Source: Krasilnikovozyma curviuscula
Taxonomy: Eukaryota; Basidiomycota; Tremellomycetes; Cystofilobasidiales; Mrakiaceae
Direction: 5' to 3'
Assembly: GCA_014825775.1 (NCBI GenBank)
Contig: MVAQ01000020.1
Coordinates: 1-64,000, forward strand
Length of the DNA: 64,000 nucleotides
The notes under the pieces are model-generated. The model was not told the origin of the DNA and ran no database searches. It was given only the letters and a program-made list of their open reading frames with translations. The position numbers and the translations under genes were made by a program. Each line of letters starts with the position of its first letter. Position 1 is the stretch's first letter. Below, piece by piece: positions 59,201-64,000 of this stretch.

Positions 59201-60024
59201 CGTTACTTCACTTCAACCTGCGACATCGTGACAGTGGTATTGGCCTTTCACCTTCACCTAATAAACTGCCGCTGCATAGACTTCTGAACGAAGTATTGTG
59301 CTCAGAGCGATCGCTAGCAACAGCTGTCGTCTACAGGTGCTCCCCTCCAGTTCCTGTCGCATCAACCTCTGCTACCATCTTACAACCATCGGTGCTGATC
59401 CAAGAACCAACGCTACCTCTATCTCCACATCTACCACCTCGAACTCCATCTCCATCGCCTTCGTACAGGCTACTACCATTGCAAACGGCCCGATCATCCC
59501 CCCAGCTCACTTCGCCAAAACAGCGACGCCGTTCGACAGTGATGCAGTCATCACCCCTCAAACAAGCTGTATCACTACCCGTATCACTCGAAACGGACGC
59601 TCGATTGAATTTAAAAAGACTTTTTGGATCAAGCACCAATGTTGGGTTCTTGTACGCATACCCACCGTCTCACAACCCTCGTATTGAAGGCGGCACTCTA
59701 TTCAAGTCGGTCCATGATGTGATGCACCTCTCTGGATGGGGGAAAACGCCCGTTTCATCACCCAAAGCGGCCATTCTACTGGTCGATGTATCATCTTTCA
59801 ACCCCAGTGGCAGCTCGAGAAAGTCTCTCTTCAAATTCATCAACCACATCCAAGCAATGCAGCAATCACCGCGTCTGACGGCGGAGATCAAGGTCATTGA
59901 CTCAATCTGCCTCAGTACGAGTACATTCAGAAAGGAGCGTCTCGAAGGGCTTGTGTTGTACTCTACCTCGGTAGTTTTGGACAAAGCTAGTGTTGCTCGA
60001 TTCGCAGCTGCTGCAGGCTACTGA
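56240..60024 (+). CDS. LIG4-like ATP-dependent DNA ligase without an obvious BRCT region
   Basis: Seals nicks in DNA; the DNA-ligase-IV-type layout suggests end joining in the nucleus. About 1100 residues. The short first exon MASSSAHQTAPIFFQ splices (GTGAGT; CGTCAG) to DLVDDVFVKVASI. An N-terminal DNA-binding domain has LPHLDRKRVYGMKELKLGTL. The adenylation motifs are complete: motif I VKYDGERMQIH (active Lys), motif III NNIILEAEMVPYS, motif IIIa VFFDVLYLDD, motif IV REEGLMLKCVSSRY, motif V WVKLKKDYIDG, then the OB-fold (FRASN, WRYNG and GKTPVSS regions). The C-terminal 350 residues are Ser/Pro-rich, with a final folded-looking block (VHDVMHLSGWG to STSVVLDKASVARF) that shows no BRCT signature I can see. 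It could be LIG4 itself or the LIG4-like paralogue known in fungi. Confidence 0.85.
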
Positions 60025-60106
60025 CTAATTTATTCGTTACTGTATCTGTTAGAAAAAAATGTTGTATCTCTGCTGCTATTCACAAGAAGACGACAAGGTC
60101 TTCCAT

Positions 60107-61704
60107 TCAGTATGGAATCACCCCAGCCAACTGCAAGCCTCTGTGAGGGACAATAGGCTTGTAGTCCTTCATGAGCTCTTCGTATTTGGGCCAAGCTGAT
60201 TTAGAAGCAAAGTATTGATCAGCGTGGATGAAGAAATGGTAAAGACAAGAAGAAGGAGTCTCACCATGATCTGGTTTTCCATTTCCACGGTCTGGTCCAG
60301 GGGCCTCGTTCTTTGGGAGTCTGTAGCCAAATGGAGCGTGGGTCTAAGTTTACGTAAACCAGCGATACCTGTCAGTGTTGCGTCGCAATGAGTTCACAGC
60401 AGAGGAAAGAGCATACGGTGGTGATAACATTCTCAAAGATTTCCTGCTTGTGTTTCAGTTCCTTTGGAGTAGCCATCGATGCTGGGGACATACAAATATA
60501 GATAGCGAATCTGTGTTTCCCTCCAGCCTTGGGCGCCCCACCGTAGTGACAGGTCCTCGAGTCCCAGAGAATCATGTCCCCCGCTTTGGCACAGACTTTC
60601 TCCCATGTGCAGCCCTTGGACTCGAACCACTTCATTTGCTCATCGGTGTAGTGGTCTACGAATTCCAGAGTCAGGTAAGTACTGAGATGTCAACGGGAAA
60701 GGCGAGGAGTAAAGTACGTACAAGAGTCGATGGTAGGCCAACCACCCTCCGGTTTTAGATGAGCAAACTCCTCGAAGAGTTCATCATTGAGAGCCAAGGA
60801 TCCTTTGAGAACCATGAGACCACCATCGAGAGGGCCATTATCAGCGAGATTAGCGATACCTGCCGTCAACGACACCAGTAGCGACGAAGGCGAAGGTTAG
60901 CAGGTAGCAAAGAGGAAGCAAAGGGAAGAGTACGAACCCTGAACACACCACAGTTCCTTCTTATTTGGAGATTGATCTTGGTGAGGCCAGGGCTTCTGCT
61001 TTGGTGGTTCGCCAACTTTGTCGAGAGGGAGGGAGATGTTGATGGCATCTAGATTGCAACGAGCAAGAAGAAATCAGACAAAATTTCAATGAAATCTACC
61101 AATTTGGAACGAACCAAATGAAGTGAGGAGTTTGTCGGTACCCCAAACTTGGGCAAAGGTGTCGATAACTCCTGGTTCACATCTGACGTCCCAAGCAAAT
61201 TGCAAGTGACCGACCTCTGGTGACGGAAGGAAAGTCTTATGAGTTGAGTACTATGTCTTACAAAAACCATGGCAACAAAAGCACTCACGATAGTTATTGT
61301 AGAGGCCTGGAGGACGTCGAAGAAAACAATGGTTAGATGGGGACTTTGCAGGGAATTTAGGGCCTAACTCACCACCACGGTGTCCGAATGGAATATTGTC
61401 CATATCCCAAGTTCTATTAGAGTGACATACGGAGAAAGTAGGCGGGCAATAAATCATTAGAGCCACGAGAGGACCAACGGAGACAAAACGAGTTAACAAC
61501 CCGCTGAAGTAAAAGTGAAACGGACGCAAGGAGGAGTCCTTACTCAGGGTCATCTCTTTTGTATCCTAGCTCGTAGGATTCCAGCCAGTCCTGCATTCGA
61601 GACACGTAGTCGGTGCAGTGGTCCTTTGGAATAACGCCTGGGACGACAGCATATCCTTTCTCCTCAATCTCTTGGAGGAGGGCGCTCTTGACTGGCAAAA
61701 CCAT
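60107..61704 (-). CDS. Phytanoyl-CoA dioxygenase (PhyH) family protein, copy 2
   Basis: Fe(II)/2-oxoglutarate dioxygenase, about 330 residues, paralogue of the gene at 13456-15088. MVLPVKSALLQEIEEKGYAV begins the double-stranded beta-helix domain, then VVPGVIPKDHCTDYVSR, DWLESYELGYKRDDP, HLQFAWDVRCEPGVIDTFAQ, the iron site WPHQDQS (His-x-Asp), GLMVLKGSLALNDELF, DMILWDSRTCHYGGAPKAGG (distal His) and KHRFAIYICMSPA with the likely 2-oxoglutarate Arg. The end reads LAGVIPY like its partner. No presequence. It is convergent with the ligase, only 82 bases between the two stops. The substrate is unknown, and the family covers acyl-CoA, amino acid and secondary-metabolite hydroxylases. Confidence 0.87.
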
Positions 61705-62185
61705 CTTGAAAATGAGTTACAGAGAGATGAGTGGGTTGTTGGTGATTCGAGAGAGGCAGAGGCTCCATTTTATATTGGATCCAGGTTGGCGCCAGCACCC
61801 GCTTTTGAATTTCATTTCCCCGACAACTTCCCACGACGTTTCTCCGTCTGTTTACTCGTCCCACCCGCGTTTTGAAATCCTGAAAAACCTCACTGCCATC
61901 AAAATAAGCTCAAATAAGATGGATTTCCGAGCTTCTACTAATAACTGCAGAGGTGCTGCACGATTTTGAATGCGATGTTCTTTGTTTTCTGGTCCCCGCC
62001 ACAATCAAATACTGAGGAATTTTGCTGAAATCTACAAAGGACCAGTGAGACTGATGGATTGATATATTTGCGAGCTAGGAGGCTCTGAAATTATCGATTA
62101 AAAAAAAAAGCAGGGGCTCTCGACTTGTATAGAACGCGTCTGCTCTCTGGTGTACAACCAACACGACGTCAGTGATATCAAAAAA
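61705..62185. promoter_or_regulatory. Divergent promoter: PhyH copy 2 / DNAJC9-like
   Basis: About 480 bases between divergent start codons. Polypurine run at about 62100. Nothing coding recognised. Confidence 0.45.
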
Positions 62186-63471
62186 ATGGACGAAGAAGAT
62201 CCGATTTCCCAGTTCTTCCCAGGACAAGAAGAGGAAGAGGATGTCCTTTACAAGGCCCTTGGCATACAAAAAACCGCAACTTCAGTTGATATCTCTGTCA
62301 GTTAATTCCATTCCTTACCCCGTTCGTTCGACATGCTCGATTTCACCTGACTGATCGCAGGACCTGATATTGTAGAAAGCATATCGAAAACTAGCTCTTC
62401 AATATCACCCAGACAAACACTCCTCATCTGCTCCAGAGCTCCAAAAGACGTCCGCAGAGAAGTTTCAACAGGTCGGTTTCGCATACGCCATCCTCAAGGA
62501 AGAAACAACTCGAAAAGTGTACGATGCGACAGGTAGGACGAAGGAGTCCACAATTGGTGGAAAAGAGGAAGGTGTCAGCTGGGAGGATTACTTTGGTATG
62601 GTCTTTGAAGAGGTTGGAAGGAAGAGGTTGGACGATGACAAGAAGGATTACCAAGGTAAGCCTTGTCTTCCCTTTATCTGCAGCCAGGGATACTTTGGGC
62701 TCCTCAAATGATCAAAGATGTGACGGACTACGGGAGTTTGATGCTCCATGAATGGGAAAGCTGATACACCTCTCTGCCTCGCGTCGTCACGTCTTGCAGG
62801 TTCCCAAGCTGAAATCGACGACCTAAAAGAAGCCTACAATACGTGCAAAGGTTCTTTACCCGAAATCATGACACATATTCCACACTCAACCTCCTCAGCT
62901 GATGAAGCCCGTTTCATCACCATTATTAACGACCTCATTGCCTCCTCCTCCCTGACCTCGACGAAGCTCTGGAAGACAACGTCGACGGACAAGAAGGCAA
63001 GCGTCAAGAGAAAAAAGGAAGAGAGCAAAGAAGCTGCTGAAGCTGAAGAAGCAGCTAGGGAGATGGGTGTCTGGGAGGAGTTCTATGGCGACGGCACGAA
63101 GGGAAAGAGGAACAAGGACAAGAAGAAAGGTGGTGCGTCTGAAGGTGACGATGAGGAAGGTCTCAGGGCGCTCATGTTGAGAAGAAACCAGCAACGTGGA
63201 AATATCTTCGAGAATCTAGAGGCCAAGTATGGTGGTAGTGGTGCTGGAGGTGAGAAGAAGACGAAGAAGGGTGGAAAGCGCAAGGCGGAGGAGAACGCTG
63301 GTGCGACAGTAAGTTACATTTCTTTCACGCCTCTCTGTCGCAGTTACTGACATAACTTTCGGTTTACAGGAGGAAATTGACGACGCTGCATTCGAAGCGC
63401 TACAAGCGAAGTTGTTCCCAAAAGACGGCGCTGGTAGCAGTGGTCAGCCGAAGAAGAAAGGGCGAAAGTGA
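62186..63471 (+). CDS. DNAJC9-like J-domain protein
   Basis: Hsp70 co-chaperone of the DNAJC9 type, which in animals also chaperones histones in the nucleus. About 340 residues. After an acidic start (MDEEDPISQFFPGQEEEED) comes the J-domain: LYKALGIQKTATSVDIS, then after an intron KAYRKLALQYHPDKHSS with the HPD tripeptide, FQQVGFAYAILKEE and RKVYDATGRT. A DNAJC9-type middle follows (VSWEDYFGMVFEEVG, SQAEIDDLKEAYNTCKGSLP) then a Lys/Glu-rich linker (KKASVKRKKEESKEAAEAEE) with several basic clusters, and an end QPKKKGRK that looks like a nuclear localisation signal. Four or five exons. The length and central block match DNAJC9 well. Confidence 0.87.
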
Positions 63472-63615
63472 GCGAACCTGTGTTAGAGAGGGGTGAGAGG
63501 GCTAGATGTTGGATATGTATTTCGCTGTTGCTTTGATAACGATGTTTTTACATGCTGCTGTCACGACACAAACACCTTGCAACCAGGCAATCTTGACTTT
63601 TCAAAATCAATCCCA

Positions 63616-64000
63616 TCACGACGATTCTGAAGATCCGCTTCCATTCTTATCACCCCCATCGATGTTGGAAGTTCCGCCTCCACCGCCAACTCCGAGAGTA
63701 CCTAGTCGAAATGAAACATATCAGCTGAAAGTCGAGGAAGAATGGCAGCAGCGTGAAAACGCACCTCCTGGTACTGTCACACCAATCCTCTCCGCGTCCC
63801 CACTCAACATCTTCTTCTGCAGCGCCTTATTGTTCTTCTTAGTCTCCAGCCTCTTCGCCCTGTTAGCCTTCATCTTTCTGCCCAATTTAGGTGGTTGCGA
63901 CGCAGCCGCGACCAACGCCCTAACCTTCTGCTCTCTGATCTGTTCTGGCGTCAAGATATCACCCGTGAGCGAGACCATCGTCTTTGGACCCTTGGCGGTA
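63616..64000 (-). CDS. Partial gene: small basic protein, unknown function (5' end beyond window)
   Basis: The 3' end of a minus-strand gene. Its visible part reads TAKGPKTMVSLTGDILTPEQ, LVAAASQPPKLGRKM, KANRAKRLETKKNNKALQKK and ERIGVTVPGG, then after an intron (donor GTGCGT; acceptor GACTAG) a Gly-rich end with GGGGGTSNIDGGDKNGSG and SSESS. Reading stays open to the window edge, so the start lies outside. An Arg/Lys-rich middle suggests a nucleolar or RNA-binding protein, which is only a guess. Convergent with the DNAJC9-like gene. Confidence 0.6.

Noticed and set aside
59298..59687. Plus-strand frame rich in Ser and Thr within the ligase gene
   Set aside because: Overlaps the ligase C-terminal coding exon in another frame; composition follows from the Ser/Pro-rich coding sequence.

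Overview
The window is nuclear DNA of an intron-dense fungus, most likely a basidiomycetous yeast of the Tremellomycetes (Cryptococcus/Kwoniella type). This rests on the many short GT-AG introns (mostly about 50-90 bases, donors GTGAGT/GTAAGT/GTACGT), very small first exons, and a fungal gene set: Rac-type GTPase, AP-2 mu, RTA1, SNG1-like, OPT and MCT-like carriers. The species assignment is inference. Coordinates below are coding spans (start codon to stop codon, introns included), built by joining exons through splice sites and family alignment from memory; no search was run.

Layout. 0-8 kb: Rac GTPase (-), amidase (-), divergent PuuE-like deacetylase/allantoinase-family gene (+), HIG1-domain protein (+). 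8-15 kb, all minus: secreted GH115 alpha-glucuronidase-family enzyme, alpha/beta hydrolase with HGGxW and GHSAG motifs, phytanoyl-CoA-dioxygenase-family (PhyH) enzyme. 15.9-22.5 kb: tandem pair of paralogous sugar-porter MFS transporters (+), followed by a decayed ABC-transporter nucleotide-binding-domain relic (-). 23-29 kb, all minus: small predicted mitochondrial membrane protein, AP-2 mu subunit, SNG1/DUF3533 membrane protein. 29.7-36.4 kb (+): MCT-like MFS carrier and OPT oligopeptide transporter. 37-43 kb: tiny single-span membrane protein (-), secreted six-hairpin glycosidase-like protein (+), RTA1-family protein (-). 43-54 kb, all minus: four-finger C2H2 transcription factor with a long upstream region, GH20 hexosaminidase, acidic membrane-anchored protein of unknown function, proteasome alpha-3 subunit. 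54-64 kb: mitochondrial hemerythrin-like protein (-), LIG4-like ATP-dependent DNA ligase (+), second PhyH paralogue (-), DNAJC9-like J protein (+) and an unfinished small basic protein gene (-) running off the edge.

Working together. Housekeeping genes alternate with an unusual density of nutrient-acquisition genes: three secreted glycosidases (GH115, six-hairpin, GH20) and four uptake carriers (two sugar porters, OPT, MCT-like). Several have a clear TATA element 60-95 bases before the ATG, while I noticed none at housekeeping genes. A reasonable inference is saprotrophic release and import of plant or fungal wall sugars and peptides, but nothing here proves co-regulation. The divergent amidase/PuuE-like pair may serve nitrogen salvage.

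The most interesting signals are: the tract of unusually high similarity, including an intron, shared by the two transporters; the uncharacterised secreted six-hairpin protein; a ligase with complete catalytic motifs but no obvious BRCT tail; an alternative 3' end that would add or remove a membrane anchor; and the ABC relic. No tRNA, rRNA, CRISPR or intact mobile element was recognised.
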